Shown: positions 16,884 to 24,788 of the stretch, piece after piece | Numbering within the stretch: position 1 is the stretch's first letter | Layout of the letters: each line of letters opens with the position of its first letter | Program-made: the position numbers and the translations under genes | Source: Haloarcula pellucida | GTDB lineage: Archaea; Halobacteriota; Halobacteria; Halobacteriales; Haloarculaceae | NCBI RefSeq assembly: GCF_014647235.1 | Contig: NZ_BMOU01000001.1 | Coordinates: forward strand, 352,262 to 416,261 | Length of the DNA: 64,000 bases | Direction: 5' to 3' | Notes under the pieces: generated by a model | The model's input: the letters and a program-made list of their open reading frames with translations, nothing else | What the model was told of the DNA's origin: nothing | The model's database searches: none

Positions 16884-17603
16884 ATGAGCGACAGCGCGCT
16901 CGGTGTCGTCGGAGACGAGGCCGTCGCCGACCGCCTCCGCGACGTCGGCGTCTCCGTCGTGACGGGGTCGCCGGCGGACCCGCCGAGTACCGACCGGGTC
17001 GTCGCCGTCGGCCAGACGGCCGTGAGTGGGGTCGGGACGAGCGGCCACGACCCGCTGTTGCTCCCCGTCGCCGCCGGGCGCGGCGTCAGATCGGTGACGC
17101 GGGACGCCGTTCTCGCGGCTGTCCGATCCATGGACGACGCCCACGTAGAGCGACATCCCGTCGTGTCGGTCACGACCGCCGGCGACACGGTCGGGAAGGC
17201 GGTGTGGGACGTGACTGCCGTCACCGCAGACGCCGCCCGGATCTCCGAGTACGCAGTAGCGACGCCGACGGATTCAGTCGGCCAGTTCCGCGCTGACGGC
17301 GTCACTATCGCGACGCCCGCCGGGTCGCCGGAGTACGCCCGCCGGGTCGGCGGTCCGGTGCTGGGGCCGGAGGGAGCGGTCGGCGTCACTGCGCCAATCG
17401 CGCCATTCGCGACGAACCCCGACCACTGGGTACTCCCGCTGGACGACCTCACCGTCTCTGTCGAACGCGACGAGGCGACCGTTGCGCTGTACGTCGACGG
17501 TGTCGACGAGGGCACCGTCGCCTGCGGACAGACGATCTCCATCTCGCGGACCGGGACGATGCGGGTCGCCGTCGTCACCGAGAGCCGGTCCCGCTTCGCC
17601 TGA
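16884..17603 (+). CDS. NAD kinase-fold protein lacking the GGDGT motif
   Basis: 239 aa. The C-terminal half follows NAD(+)/NADH kinases closely: ADGVTIATPAGSPEYARRVG (137-156; compare ADGLIVATPTGSTAYxLSAG), GGPVLGP, then API and VLP. In the N-terminal half the catalytic GGDGT is replaced by GQTAV (43-47), followed by a still recognisable PVAAGRG turn, and the NE pair is replaced by WD (108-109). The Asp that activates the NAD 2'-hydroxyl is therefore missing, suggesting a nucleotide sensor or a changed activity. It directly precedes the b6f-like cluster. Confidence 0.78.
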   Translation: MSDSALGVVGDEAVADRLRDVGVSVVTGSPADPPSTDRVVAVGQTAVSGVGTSGHDPLLLPVAAGRGVRSVTRDAVLAAVRSMDDAHVERHPVVSVTTAGDTVGKAVWDVTAVTADAARISEYAVATPTDSVGQFRADGVTIATPAGSPEYARRVGGPVLGPEGAVGVTAPIAPFATNPDHWVLPLDDLTVSVERDEATVALYVDGVDEGTVACGQTISISRTGTMRVAVVTESRSRFA

Positions 17604-17654
17604 TTCCTGCTGAGATTGGAAAGACACTAATGGCCCTCGGACAGAGGATTGCGT

Positions 17655-18116
17655 ATGCAGCCATCCGTCACCCTCTTCGGGCCACTGGACACCATCATGG
17701 GGACCACCGGTCCCGGTGGCGTGCTCCTCGTCGAGTACGTCCTCCTCGCGCTGGTGGTCGCCAACTTCGGGACGCGTATGCTGGCACACAGACGCTACAC
17801 CGCTCAGTACGACGACGGTGGGGCCGAGGCCATCAGTCGGCATCCGGTCCACGTCGTGAGCAACGTTCTGTTGGTCGTCACGTCGTTCTACTACCTGACT
17901 CTCGCTCACCACGGCGGGATGGTCCTGTCGGTGCTCGTCCTCGGCATGGTCATTACCGACTTCTTCGAGTTCGAGTCCCGCAAGGTCGAAGCGCGCCGTG
18001 ACCTCACCCTCGAACGACCGAAGGGCGCACTGGTCGCCGCGATGGTGGTCTTCCTCTATGCCGGTTACCAGAGCCTCTTCTGGGTCATCAAGGGCCCCTG
18101 GTCCGCCATCGTCTGA
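17655..18116 (+). CDS. Membrane protein linked to the b6f-like cluster (DUF7313-like)
   Basis: 153 aa, four predicted transmembrane segments (VLLVEYVLLALVVANFGTR; VVSNVLLVVTSFYYLTLA; GMVLSVLVLGMVITDFFEF; LVAAMVVFLYAGYQSLFWV) with basic cytoplasmic loops. The ATG at 17655 is preferred to the TTG six bases earlier. I recall this family next to the haloarchaeal cytochrome b genes; the DUF number is from memory. It lies 51 bp after the NAD-kinase-like gene on the same strand and faces the minus-strand cluster. Confidence 0.75.
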   Translation: MQPSVTLFGPLDTIMGTTGPGGVLLVEYVLLALVVANFGTRMLAHRRYTAQYDDGGAEAISRHPVHVVSNVLLVVTSFYYLTLAHHGGMVLSVLVLGMVITDFFEFESRKVEARRDLTLERPKGALVAAMVVFLYAGYQSLFWVIKGPWSAIV

Positions 18117-18261
18117 CGGGCCGACGGCGTTCTCCGCGCTCTCCTCGCTCGCCAGCGGTCGCTCTACGTATCGACGGTACCGACGCTTCCGGACGACTCG
18201 CCACAGCAGCCGACTGTAGCCGCCGCTACTCGACGTGTCGACAACGGGGAGAAGTATCGCC

Positions 18262-18534
18262 TCAGGCCGACCGCTCGCTGAAGTAGTTGCGGGCCTCCTC
18301 GAACAGCGGGATGAGGACCCAGAAGGTGAGACAGCCGAGGACGGCGAACCAGAAGAACACGTCCATCATGGCGATGGCCATGTTGTCGAACACCGTCCGC
18401 GTCTCCGCCGGGGGCAGTTCGCCGATGAGTTGTGCGCCCTCAAAACTCGGTGTTCGGTACCAGCCCGCGATGGTCATCCAACCGAGTCCGCCGACCATCA
18501 GCGCGGCGAACCCTTTGATGAACTCGTCAGCCAT
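18262..18534 (-). CDS. Small membrane protein of the b6f-like cluster (DUF7314-like)
   Basis: 90 aa with two transmembrane segments (GFAALMVGGLGWMTIAGWY and AMMDVFFWFAVLGCLTFWVL). Last gene of the minus-strand cluster. Its ATG overlaps the stop of the gene before it by 8 nt, so it is translated from the same mRNA. Size and fold are like the small subunits of bc1/b6f complexes, but no sequence link to those is visible. Start MADEFIKGF is chosen over an upstream in-frame ATG at 18606 that lies inside the preceding gene. Confidence 0.75.
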   Translation of the reverse strand: MADEFIKGFAALMVGGLGWMTIAGWYRTPSFEGAQLIGELPPAETRTVFDNMAIAMMDVFFWFAVLGCLTFWVLIPLFEEARNYFSERSA

Positions 18535-18865
18535 TATCGGACAGTTCGTCAGCGTCGTCTTTAGACTTTCCCATCTCTTCGGTGCGAAAGCGCGTCGAGA
18601 AGGCATAGACCACGGTGCCCAAGAGGATGAGGCCGATGCCGGCGATAGCCACCGGGACGTCTATCTCCGAGGCCGGTGCCGACGCTCGGTTGGTCGCGAC
18701 GTCGACCAGGATGAACCCACCGACGACGCTGAAAACCGCGATGAGCGTCGAGAACACCGTGACGGTCTTGTAGACGCGAAGCGGGACCACGACCTCTCGG
18801 GACCGCCCGGCGTCCTCCGTGGCCTCGGCCTCTGTCGTCGGCACGCCCGACTGGTCCTCGGTCAT
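18527..18865 (-). CDS. Membrane protein of the b6f-like cluster (DUF7315-like)
   Basis: 112 aa. A hydrophilic N-terminus of ~35 residues is followed by two transmembrane segments (VFSTLIAVFSVVGGFILVDV and VPVAIAGIGLILLGTVVYAF) and an acidic tail. The ATG at 18863-18865 gives MTEDQSGVPTTEAE; a longer frame upstream runs through the intergenic gap. It sits 126 bp after petD and overlaps the next small gene. The function is unknown; an accessory subunit of the quinol:halocyanin complex is inferred from position. Confidence 0.72.
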   Translation of the reverse strand: MTEDQSGVPTTEAEATEDAGRSREVVVPLRVYKTVTVFSTLIAVFSVVGGFILVDVATNRASAPASEIDVPVAIAGIGLILLGTVVYAFSTRFRTEEMGKSKDDADELSDNG

Positions 18866-18991
18866 CACGATAGCTAGGGACGCGAGGTACTTTACTGCGG
18901 CGAGACGGGGCAAGTCGGTCGGCGATGGAGACGGCGACCGCTCTCGAAGCGCAGTCACGTCGGGACGAAGGCGGGAGAAAACGGCGACGAG

Positions 18992-19759
18992 TTACTTCGG
19001 CGGTCGGAGCCGGTAGTACCGGCGGTTGAGGTCGAACATGTAGCCCTCGCGCATCGTCTTCAGCACCGCGTAGGTGATGGTGGCGCTGACGATGGGGACG
19101 AGGAACGTCAGGTCGAACAGCAGGTGCGAGTCCATCGGGATGAGGTTCTTGATGGACAGCGCGGCGATGGTCAGACTGAAGATGACGCCGGACATCCCGA
19201 CGGCGGCCCAGAAGGGCTGCTCGACCGGTCGTCGCGCCGACCCCTTGTTGATGAAGGGCACGATGGCGACGAAGCCGACGACGACCACGTTGGCCAGTAC
19301 GCCGTACGTTCGGTCGGCCATCAGCTTCTGTCCGCCCAGTATCGAGAGGTCGGGGTTCAGCGGCCCGAGTTTGAGCAGGCCAAAGGACCAGTAGAGGTAC
19401 CAGTCCGGCAGGATGATGGCCGGCGTCACGGCGGAGTTCGCCGGGTTCGGCATCTCTGGCGGGAGCGTCGCCGCGAGAAACAGGATCATCCCGACGAAGA
19501 AGCTCGTCAGAGCGAGGTTCCGAATCATCTCGTGGGGCCACGCCGGGAACGCGAGGACGTCGCGTTCGACGTAGTCGGACTGCTGGCGCAGGTCCTGATC
19601 CTCACGACGGGACCGCTCGAAGTACTCGTAGGTAAGTCGCGAGAGGCCCTGTGACCGCTGTTTGCGCTCGGACCACGTCGGCGTCTCGTCGTCAGGCGCG
19701 ACGATACCGCCGCCCGAGCCGTCTGTGCGAACCTCGTCGTCTGTGTCGTTGGTGCTCAT
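18992..19759 (-). CDS. petD: Cytochrome b C-terminal part (subunit IV / PetD-like)
   Basis: 255 aa. C-terminal portion of a split cytochrome b, carrying the quinol-oxidation-site helix with PDWYLYWSFG (the PEWY-type motif of b6f subunit IV). A polar N-terminal extension of ~75 residues precedes the first membrane helix, and at least four further helices follow, more than the three of plant subunit IV. It starts 4 bp from the petB stop. Electrons from menaquinol are split here between Rieske cluster and heme b. Confidence 0.9.
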   Translation of the reverse strand: MSTNDTDDEVRTDGSGGGIVAPDDETPTWSERKQRSQGLSRLTYEYFERSRREDQDLRQQSDYVERDVLAFPAWPHEMIRNLALTSFFVGMILFLAATLPPEMPNPANSAVTPAIILPDWYLYWSFGLLKLGPLNPDLSILGGQKLMADRTYGVLANVVVVGFVAIVPFINKGSARRPVEQPFWAAVGMSGVIFSLTIAALSIKNLIPMDSHLLFDLTFLVPIVSATITYAVLKTMREGYMFDLNRRYYRLRPPK

Positions 19760-19763
19760 TGTA

Positions 19764-20567
19764 TCAGTGTGGTTCCGCGATGCCCTGCATCCAGACGATG
19801 CCGATGTGGACGGCGATCAGTGCCGTCGTGATGAACGGGAGGAAGAACACGTGCAGGATGTACATCCGCTGTAGCGTGGCCTGCGAGAGGGTGAACCCCC
19901 CGAACATCAGCTGTGCGACCCACTCGCCGATGAGCGGGATGGACAGTGACATCTCGACGCCGATCTGGCCGGCCCAGAACGATAGCTGGCTCCACGGGAG
20001 CAGGTAGCCCGTGTACCCGAACACCAGCGTCAGCGAGATGAGGATGATGCCGATGAGCCAGTTGAGCTCACGGGGCTCCTTGTACGCGCCCGTGAAGTAG
20101 ACGCGCAGCATGTGGAGGAACACCGCCGCGACCATGACCTGTGCGGCCCAGCGGTGGACCGAGCGCAGGAAGTACCCGAGGTTCAACTGGCCCATGATGA
20201 GCATCACCGAGTCATACGCGACGGTCGGCGACCCGTCGGCGGCCGCTGCGGCCGGGGCGTAGTAGAACCCGAGCAACGCGCCGGAGATGGCAGCCACAAT
20301 GTACGCGATGGTGGAGAACGACCCGAGCGCGTACAGTGGGTACCAGTACCAGAACTTGTTGTCGAGGTTGTACTGCTCAGTGTGGCTCTTTGGCATCTGC
20401 ATGTTGACCTTGTAGTACAGGTCCTCGAGAATCTCGAGGTAGTCAACGACGCGCAGGCGCTTATCGAGCCAGATGAGCGTGGTCAGGTATATCGATTCGA
20501 GTGGCGACAGCTCGCGCGATTCCATCCAGCCTTTGTGGTCGTGTTCGTCTTTGCGTTCTAAGCTCAT
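19764..20567 (-). CDS. petB: Cytochrome b N-terminal part (PetB-like), b6f-type heme spacing
   Basis: 267 aa with four core transmembrane helices. Heme b ligands are His138/His152 (x13) in the second helix and His239/His254 (x14) in the fourth. The x14 spacing is the cytochrome b6 type; bc1 cytochromes have x13 twice. No Cys occurs anywhere in the protein, so the covalent heme c-prime of chloroplast b6 cannot attach. PWSQLSFWAGQIG is the Qo-site segment. The gene lies between rieske and petD with 3-4 bp gaps, a tight operon. Confidence 0.92.
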   Translation of the reverse strand: MSLERKDEHDHKGWMESRELSPLESIYLTTLIWLDKRLRVVDYLEILEDLYYKVNMQMPKSHTEQYNLDNKFWYWYPLYALGSFSTIAYIVAAISGALLGFYYAPAAAAADGSPTVAYDSVMLIMGQLNLGYFLRSVHRWAAQVMVAAVFLHMLRVYFTGAYKEPRELNWLIGIILISLTLVFGYTGYLLPWSQLSFWAGQIGVEMSLSIPLIGEWVAQLMFGGFTLSQATLQRMYILHVFFLPFITTALIAVHIGIVWMQGIAEPH

Positions 20568-20570
20568 GGG

Positions 20571-21431
20571 TTAGCCCTCCTGTGGCGGGCGTGGGAGCGC
20601 CACGAACTGTTTCTGGACCGGGCTGAACGGGTTGTACACCGACTGGTGGCACTGGCAGTAGATTCGGTCCTCGGCGCCGAAGTTCACGCTCCCTTCCTGT
20701 GTCTTGAAGCCGGGGACACAGCAGAAGTGCGTACACTTGTTGAGCCAGGCGATGAACCCGTCCTGTGTGGCCTCCGAGATGAAGCTCTGGACGCTGCTCG
20801 GGAGGTCACCGTACTTGCCCTCGCCGTTTGCCATCTTCTCGACTTCGACGGACCGGATCAGCTGTACCGGGACGCCGCCGCCCTCGCCGTCGCGCCAGTT
20901 GGCGCTCGCCGGTTTCCCGAGGCCGGACTTCCCGATGCCGTTGCCCCACTCCTGATAGTCCTCGAACATGTCGACGGTGAGCGGCGCGCCCTGTTCGATT
21001 TCGCCCTGCCAGGTGAACGACCCGGGACTGTTGAGGAAGGTGTTGTTTCGCTCGGCCTGCGGGTAGATACCCGAAGAACTCTGGATACCACAGTACTGGA
21101 ACCAAGCCGAGGAGTAGTCGATGCCGCTACCGCCGAAGTCCCGAGCGATGGCGACGCCGGCTTCGGAGTCGAACTCGGGCCAGATGCCCTTCAGTTCGCC
21201 GCCGTCTATCTGGATGGGGATGATGGGCATCCCGCGCGGTGCCGGCCCGTCGGTGTTCTCCACACCGACGAACGTCGTCGTCCCGCCACCTTCGCCGGCG
21301 GCGTCCGTCGTCGCGTCGACGGCGGCGGCCCCACCGACACCGACGCTGGTGAGGGCCGCGCTGCCGACGACGCCCTTCACGAAACGACGCCGACCCGTCT
21401 CGGCTGGATACTTGTCTTCGTCTAGTGGCAT
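20571..21431 (-). CDS. petA: Respiratory Rieske iron-sulfur protein, Tat-exported
   Basis: 286 aa. Tat signal GRRRFVKGVVGSAALTSVG (13-31) serves as the membrane anchor. The [2Fe-2S] site has box 1 CTHFCC (ligands Cys233, His235, disulfide Cys238) and box 2 CQCH (Cys259, His262, disulfide Cys261). Residues 50-230 are a large insertion compared with a standard Rieske protein, rich in Gly, Asp and Ser. It takes one electron from quinol at the cytochrome b site and passes it on, probably to halocyanin. The symbol petA follows archaeal usage for the Rieske protein. Confidence 0.9.
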   Translation of the reverse strand: MPLDEDKYPAETGRRRFVKGVVGSAALTSVGVGGAAAVDATTDAAGEGGGTTTFVGVENTDGPAPRGMPIIPIQIDGGELKGIWPEFDSEAGVAIARDFGGSGIDYSSAWFQYCGIQSSSGIYPQAERNNTFLNSPGSFTWQGEIEQGAPLTVDMFEDYQEWGNGIGKSGLGKPASANWRDGEGGGVPVQLIRSVEVEKMANGEGKYGDLPSSVQSFISEATQDGFIAWLNKCTHFCCVPGFKTQEGSVNFGAEDRIYCQCHQSVYNPFSPVQKQFVALPRPPQEG

Positions 21432-21432
21432 A

Positions 21433-21852
21433 TTACTTCTTGTAGTAGGGGTAGACTGCGCGTTTGATTGTCTCGACTAGCTGCTCTTCGTCTGCGAGCG
21501 TCTCGCCCTCGACGTCTTCCTGTCGGATGTAGAGGTCTTCCCACTTGCGACGGCGCTTCTTGACGATCATCACGTCCGGGAGGAACTCCTTGCGGTACAG
21601 AAGCATGATGAACGCCAGGTCCAGGAAGATTGCGGTCAGGACGCCACCGAGGAACATGTTGGCCTCGATGAGGCGAACGGTCAGCGACGTCCCGATACCG
21701 GACGCCCAGCCAATGAGCATCCCGTAGGTGAACAGCCCGACGAGTACGATCTGGATGACCGTCAGGAGGACGATGCCGACCGCCGCTGCGGTACTCTCGC
21801 GTGGCGGTTCGTACCGATGGATGTCGCCGTAGGTGGAGCCTTCGGATGCCAT
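21433..21852 (-). CDS. Membrane protein of the b6f-like cluster (DUF7318-like)
   Basis: 139 aa. Two transmembrane segments (AAVGIVLLTVIQIVLVGLF; FLGGVLTAIFLDLAFIMLL) are followed by a basic/acidic cytoplasmic tail (KKRRRKWEDLYIRQEDVEG). Its ATG shares one base with the halocyanin stop (TGATG), so translation is coupled. The family is known to me only beside Rieske genes of haloarchaea. A structural or assembly subunit is inferred. Confidence 0.75.
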   Translation of the reverse strand: MASEGSTYGDIHRYEPPRESTAAAVGIVLLTVIQIVLVGLFTYGMLIGWASGIGTSLTVRLIEANMFLGGVLTAIFLDLAFIMLLYRKEFLPDVMIVKKRRRKWEDLYIRQEDVEGETLADEEQLVETIKRAVYPYYKK

Positions 21853-22517
21853 CAGTTGTTCCCTCCGCTGGTGTGTGGCGATTCACCGTACTTCAACTGG
21901 AAGAAGGTGAATATGAGCGGGATGATGACCGCCAGCCCGGCGCCGAAGCCGACGTAGTGGGGCTGAATCGGCACCCCTGCCTCGTGGGGGTTGACCTCCT
22001 TGGGTCCGCCGCCACCGATGGTCTGTGTGGGGTAGTCCTCCCCGACGACGATAGCGCCCTTCATCTGCAGCCCTTCGTGGGGGGCGCAGTAGTACGGGTA
22101 GATACCGTCGTTCTCGAACGTGTGTTCGTAGTTGACGCCGGCGGACGCGACTGTCGATCCGGAATCCAGCGGGCCGTCACCGTCGGACTTGACGTTGTGG
22201 CCGCCGCCCTCGCCGGTCCACTCGAACTGGACGGTCGCGCCGTTGTCGACGTGAATCGCGGGCGGGCCGAACCCGTAGGCCCCGCCGTTCGCGTTGACAC
22301 CGACCTCGACGGTGGCAGTGTCCTGTCCAGTCGCGTCGACAGTGCTCGTGGGGCCGGAGAAGTTCCCGACCTGATCGAGATAGCCGCCGTAGTCCGGTGC
22401 TGTCTGGCCGCCGTCACCGCCGCCCTCTTCCTGGGCAGCGGCTGTGCCGGCGGCACCGAGGGTGGCCGCAGCGCCTGCGGCACCCCCTGCAGTCCGGACG
22501 AACTCCCGCCTGTTCAT
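21852..22517 (-). CDS. Halocyanin, membrane-anchored blue copper protein
   Basis: 221 aa. Tat signal MNRREFVRTAGGAAGAAATL, then a plastocyanin fold with copper ligands His107 (GGHNV), Cys144, His147 and Met152 (YYCAPHEGLQM). A second hydrophobic segment (GFGAGLAVIIPLIFTFFQL, ~190-208) anchors the C-terminus, so the copper site faces outside and the tail faces the cytoplasm. It is the likely electron acceptor of the Rieske protein, in place of cytochrome f or c1. The ATG at 22515-22517 puts the twin arginines at residues 3-4. Confidence 0.92.
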   Translation of the reverse strand: MNRREFVRTAGGAAGAAATLGAAGTAAAQEEGGGDGGQTAPDYGGYLDQVGNFSGPTSTVDATGQDTATVEVGVNANGGAYGFGPPAIHVDNGATVQFEWTGEGGGHNVKSDGDGPLDSGSTVASAGVNYEHTFENDGIYPYYCAPHEGLQMKGAIVVGEDYPTQTIGGGGPKEVNPHEAGVPIQPHYVGFGAGLAVIIPLIFTFFQLKYGESPHTSGGNN

Positions 22518-22578
22518 GTACGTCCCGAAGTCAGGACTGTGTTTGTATAAACCCACCGGATACCGCCCGCAGGCACCG

Positions 22579-23448
22579 TCACGCCGCGGCTTCGTCCGTC
22601 TCGTCGTTCTCCGAGTTCTCCCCTCCGTTCTTGGGGGCTAGCTCGGGAACGAAGTCGGGTCGCTCCCCGTCTTCGAGGCCGACCGCTCTGAGTCGGTCGC
22701 GGTACTCCTCGGCCCGAAACTTATCGGAGAGCCGAGCGTTCGCGACGGTGAAAAAGAGGACCAACGCGATGCCGACGAACGCCAGGCCGGCGACGAACAG
22801 AGCGACGATGTTTGCCCCCGGGCCGCCGACGACGCCCGCGATGGCGAGGACGCCACCGGCGAGGAGGCCGAGGCCGGCAAGCAGCTGGGCGCCGGCGATG
22901 ACCTGCAACATCCGGTTGCCGAGTTCGCCGCCGCCCTCCGGGACGGCTTCGGGTTCGGGGAGCGGGTTGTCGGGGACCGACTCGGGCACGTCGTAGGAGT
23001 CCATCGAGCAGAGCGCGACGGTCGGCTTGACGTCCCGCAACACCGTCCCCTCGCCCTCGACGCTTCCGTCCGGATAGACGATGGCGTACCCTTCGTCGGA
23101 GTACGCGAGCACTCGCGGCGGGGTCTGGTGGCGCTCGATGCGCGCGAACACGTCGCGGGTCGAGACGCGGTTCCGGAGGTCCCGGGTCACTCGGTCGAGT
23201 AGTTCGTCGCCGGTTATCCACGAGTCCTCGTCGAAGGCGACGTCCCACTCCTCGGCGGTCATCTCGGCCATGTCGGCCGGGCCGAAGTCGTCGAAGTCGT
23301 ACTTCTCCTCGACCTGTTTGCGGAGCGCCTCGGTGTCCACCTCGTCCATCTCCGCACGCTCGCTCGCCGCCCGAGCGGGCCGTGACCGGTCGGCGTCGCT
23401 GTCCGCGTCAGCGTCCGCCTCGGGCGACGTCGAGTCGGAGTCTGCCAT
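22579..23448 (-). CDS. Membrane protein of the b6f-like cluster (DUF7319-like)
   Basis: 289 aa. Residues 1-180 are hydrophilic and acidic, with a compact region (TRDVFARIERHQTPPRVLAY) that looks folded. Two transmembrane segments follow (MLQVIAGAQLLAGLGLLAGG; IVALFVAGLAFVGIALVLFF) and a charged tail. First gene of the minus-strand cluster. An assembly or regulatory role for the quinol:halocyanin oxidoreductase is inferred from position only. Confidence 0.75.
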   Translation of the reverse strand: MADSDSTSPEADADADSDADRSRPARAASERAEMDEVDTEALRKQVEEKYDFDDFGPADMAEMTAEEWDVAFDEDSWITGDELLDRVTRDLRNRVSTRDVFARIERHQTPPRVLAYSDEGYAIVYPDGSVEGEGTVLRDVKPTVALCSMDSYDVPESVPDNPLPEPEAVPEGGGELGNRMLQVIAGAQLLAGLGLLAGGVLAIAGVVGGPGANIVALFVAGLAFVGIALVLFFTVANARLSDKFRAEEYRDRLRAVGLEDGERPDFVPELAPKNGGENSENDETDEAAA

Positions 23449-23533
23449 TGGCGAGGATAGGGTTTCCTCCGACTTACGCCTTCTGACCTTCCGTATCCGG
23501 CACGTTTTAGCGCGCCCTGTCCTAACCCGGGAT

Positions 23534-24016
23534 ATGGTGTCGGACGGCGTCGTAGCTTCAGTCGCGCTCGTGTCGGTGACGCTGAGTTTCCCCTGTTTCG
23601 TCTACGGCGCGTACTACATCATCGAGACGGAACCGGTCACGTGGGACGTCCTGTTGCACCACCTGAAGTTCGTCGTCACCGGACTCGTCCTGACGACGGT
23701 ACCGATGCTGGTCTGGATGGCGCCACGGTTGCCCGAGCAACTGGGGGGACTGTCGGCGGTCCACGCCTACCTCGGCCTGCAGGCGTACGCGCTCCTCCTA
23801 TTCGGCGGGACCGGTATCGTCCGCATCTTCCGGGCCAAACGGGAACACGACCTGTACAACGACTACGACGAGGACCTGTTGCTGGACGAAATCGGCGGCG
23901 ACCAGATGAGCCACTGGCGCTCACGCCTCCGGATCGGCGTGTTCGGGTACGTCATCTTCTGGATGCTGGCGTACGTCGTCGGCGTCTCCCGGTACGTCCT
24001 GCGTTACGTCGTGTGA
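23534..24016 (+). CDS. Membrane protein divergent from the b6f-like cluster (DUF7321-like)
   Basis: 160 aa with four transmembrane segments (VVASVALVSVTLSFPCFVY; KFVVTGLVLTTVPMLVWMA; AYLGLQAYALLLFGGTGIV; GVFGYVIFWMLAYVVGVS). Conserved-looking His residues (LLHHLKF, VHAYLG) are spaced like those of small cytochrome b561-like proteins, but heme binding is speculative. It is divergent from the DUF7319-like gene with 85 bp between. The ATG at 23534 is preferred; the frame upstream overlaps the divergent gene. Confidence 0.7.
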   Translation: MVSDGVVASVALVSVTLSFPCFVYGAYYIIETEPVTWDVLLHHLKFVVTGLVLTTVPMLVWMAPRLPEQLGGLSAVHAYLGLQAYALLLFGGTGIVRIFRAKREHDLYNDYDEDLLLDEIGGDQMSHWRSRLRIGVFGYVIFWMLAYVVGVSRYVLRYVV

Positions 24017-24039
24017 GATGGAGCGCTCGCCACCTCTTT

Positions 24040-24147
24040 TTGACGCCGCCGACCGCCGACACCGCGACGCTGTCGCAGGTCCTCGCTGGCACGGTGGCAC
24101 TGTACACGCTCGTCAAAGATGTCGTCTCCATCGCTGGCGACCCGTAG
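24040..24147 (+). other. Possible 35-codon ORF or C-terminal gene fragment, hydrophobic
   Basis: A TTG-started frame ends in SQVLAGTVALYTLVKDVVSI, a clean amphipathic or membrane helix. It lies beyond the stop of the preceding membrane gene and is not the shadow of another gene. It could be a micro-protein or the tail of a lost gene; nothing decides. The rest of 24017-24251 holds only the CTCTTTTT tract at ~24034-24041, which could terminate the upstream transcript. Confidence 0.22.
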
Positions 24148-24251
24148 TGTTTCTGTACGAATCGTTCCCACAGCCCCAGATTCGCCGGCCGGACTCGTAG
24201 AAACGACGGTAGGTTGACAACAACGTCAGCCGAACTGTTAGGTGACGGCCC

Positions 24252-24770
24252 ATGTACGACCGAATCCTCTTTCCGACGGACGGGAGCCCGGGTGCTAAAG
24301 CGGCGATGAACCAGACTATCGACCTCGCGTCGCTGTGCGGGGCGACGGTCCACGTGCTCTACGTGGCCGACAGCGAGAACGAAGTCTCGCACATGGTGAT
24401 GCGCGACGACGACACCGGCTTCTCCGGGATGGTCAAACCCGACGAGATCGAGCGCGAGTCGGGGATGACCGAGACGGGAAGCGGCAGGATGGACGAGCTA
24501 GAGGCGGCAGGGACGAAACTCGTCGCTGCGGCGGCCGACGTGTTCGCGGACCACGACGTCGAGACGGTCACGTCGGTCCGTCGCGGAAACCCGTATCGGG
24601 CTATCATCGACTACGCCGAGGACGCCGACGTCGATCTCGTCGTGATGCCGACCCACGGCCGACGCGGTATCGACCGGTTCCTGCTGGGGAGCGTCACCGA
24701 GAAAGTCGTCCGGAGCGCCGACGTCCCGGTCCTGACTGTCCGTCTGCAAGAGGGGTCGGAAGACTCCTAA
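24252..24770 (+). CDS. Universal stress protein, UspA family
   Basis: 172 aa, single Usp domain. MYDRILFPTDGSPGA gives the first strand and the ATP-phosphate loop GRRGIDRFLLGSVTEKV (G-x2-G-x9-G-S) is intact, so it should bind ATP. An insertion of ~35 residues (~50-85) after the second strand is longer than in the short Usp protein at 29269-29679. Stress signalling or partner regulation is the family role. Convergent with nth. Confidence 0.9.
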   Translation: MYDRILFPTDGSPGAKAAMNQTIDLASLCGATVHVLYVADSENEVSHMVMRDDDTGFSGMVKPDEIERESGMTETGSGRMDELEAAGTKLVAAAADVFADHDVETVTSVRRGNPYRAIIDYAEDADVDLVVMPTHGRRGIDRFLLGSVTEKVVRSADVPVLTVRLQEGSEDS

Positions 24771-24788
24771 TCCCCGGCCCAGAGAGCG

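Noticed and set aside
15467-17578. Long minus-strand open frame extending the Asp-rich protein by 704 codons
   Set aside because: It runs antisense through the flavoprotein and NAD-kinase-like genes and is an artefact of GC-rich codon use; the real start is at 15466.
24018-24200. 60-codon plus-strand frame starting next to the DUF7321-like gene
   Set aside because: Basic, motif-free composition (MERSPPLFDAADRRHRD) unlike haloarchaeal proteins; the neighbouring frame is the more plausible one.
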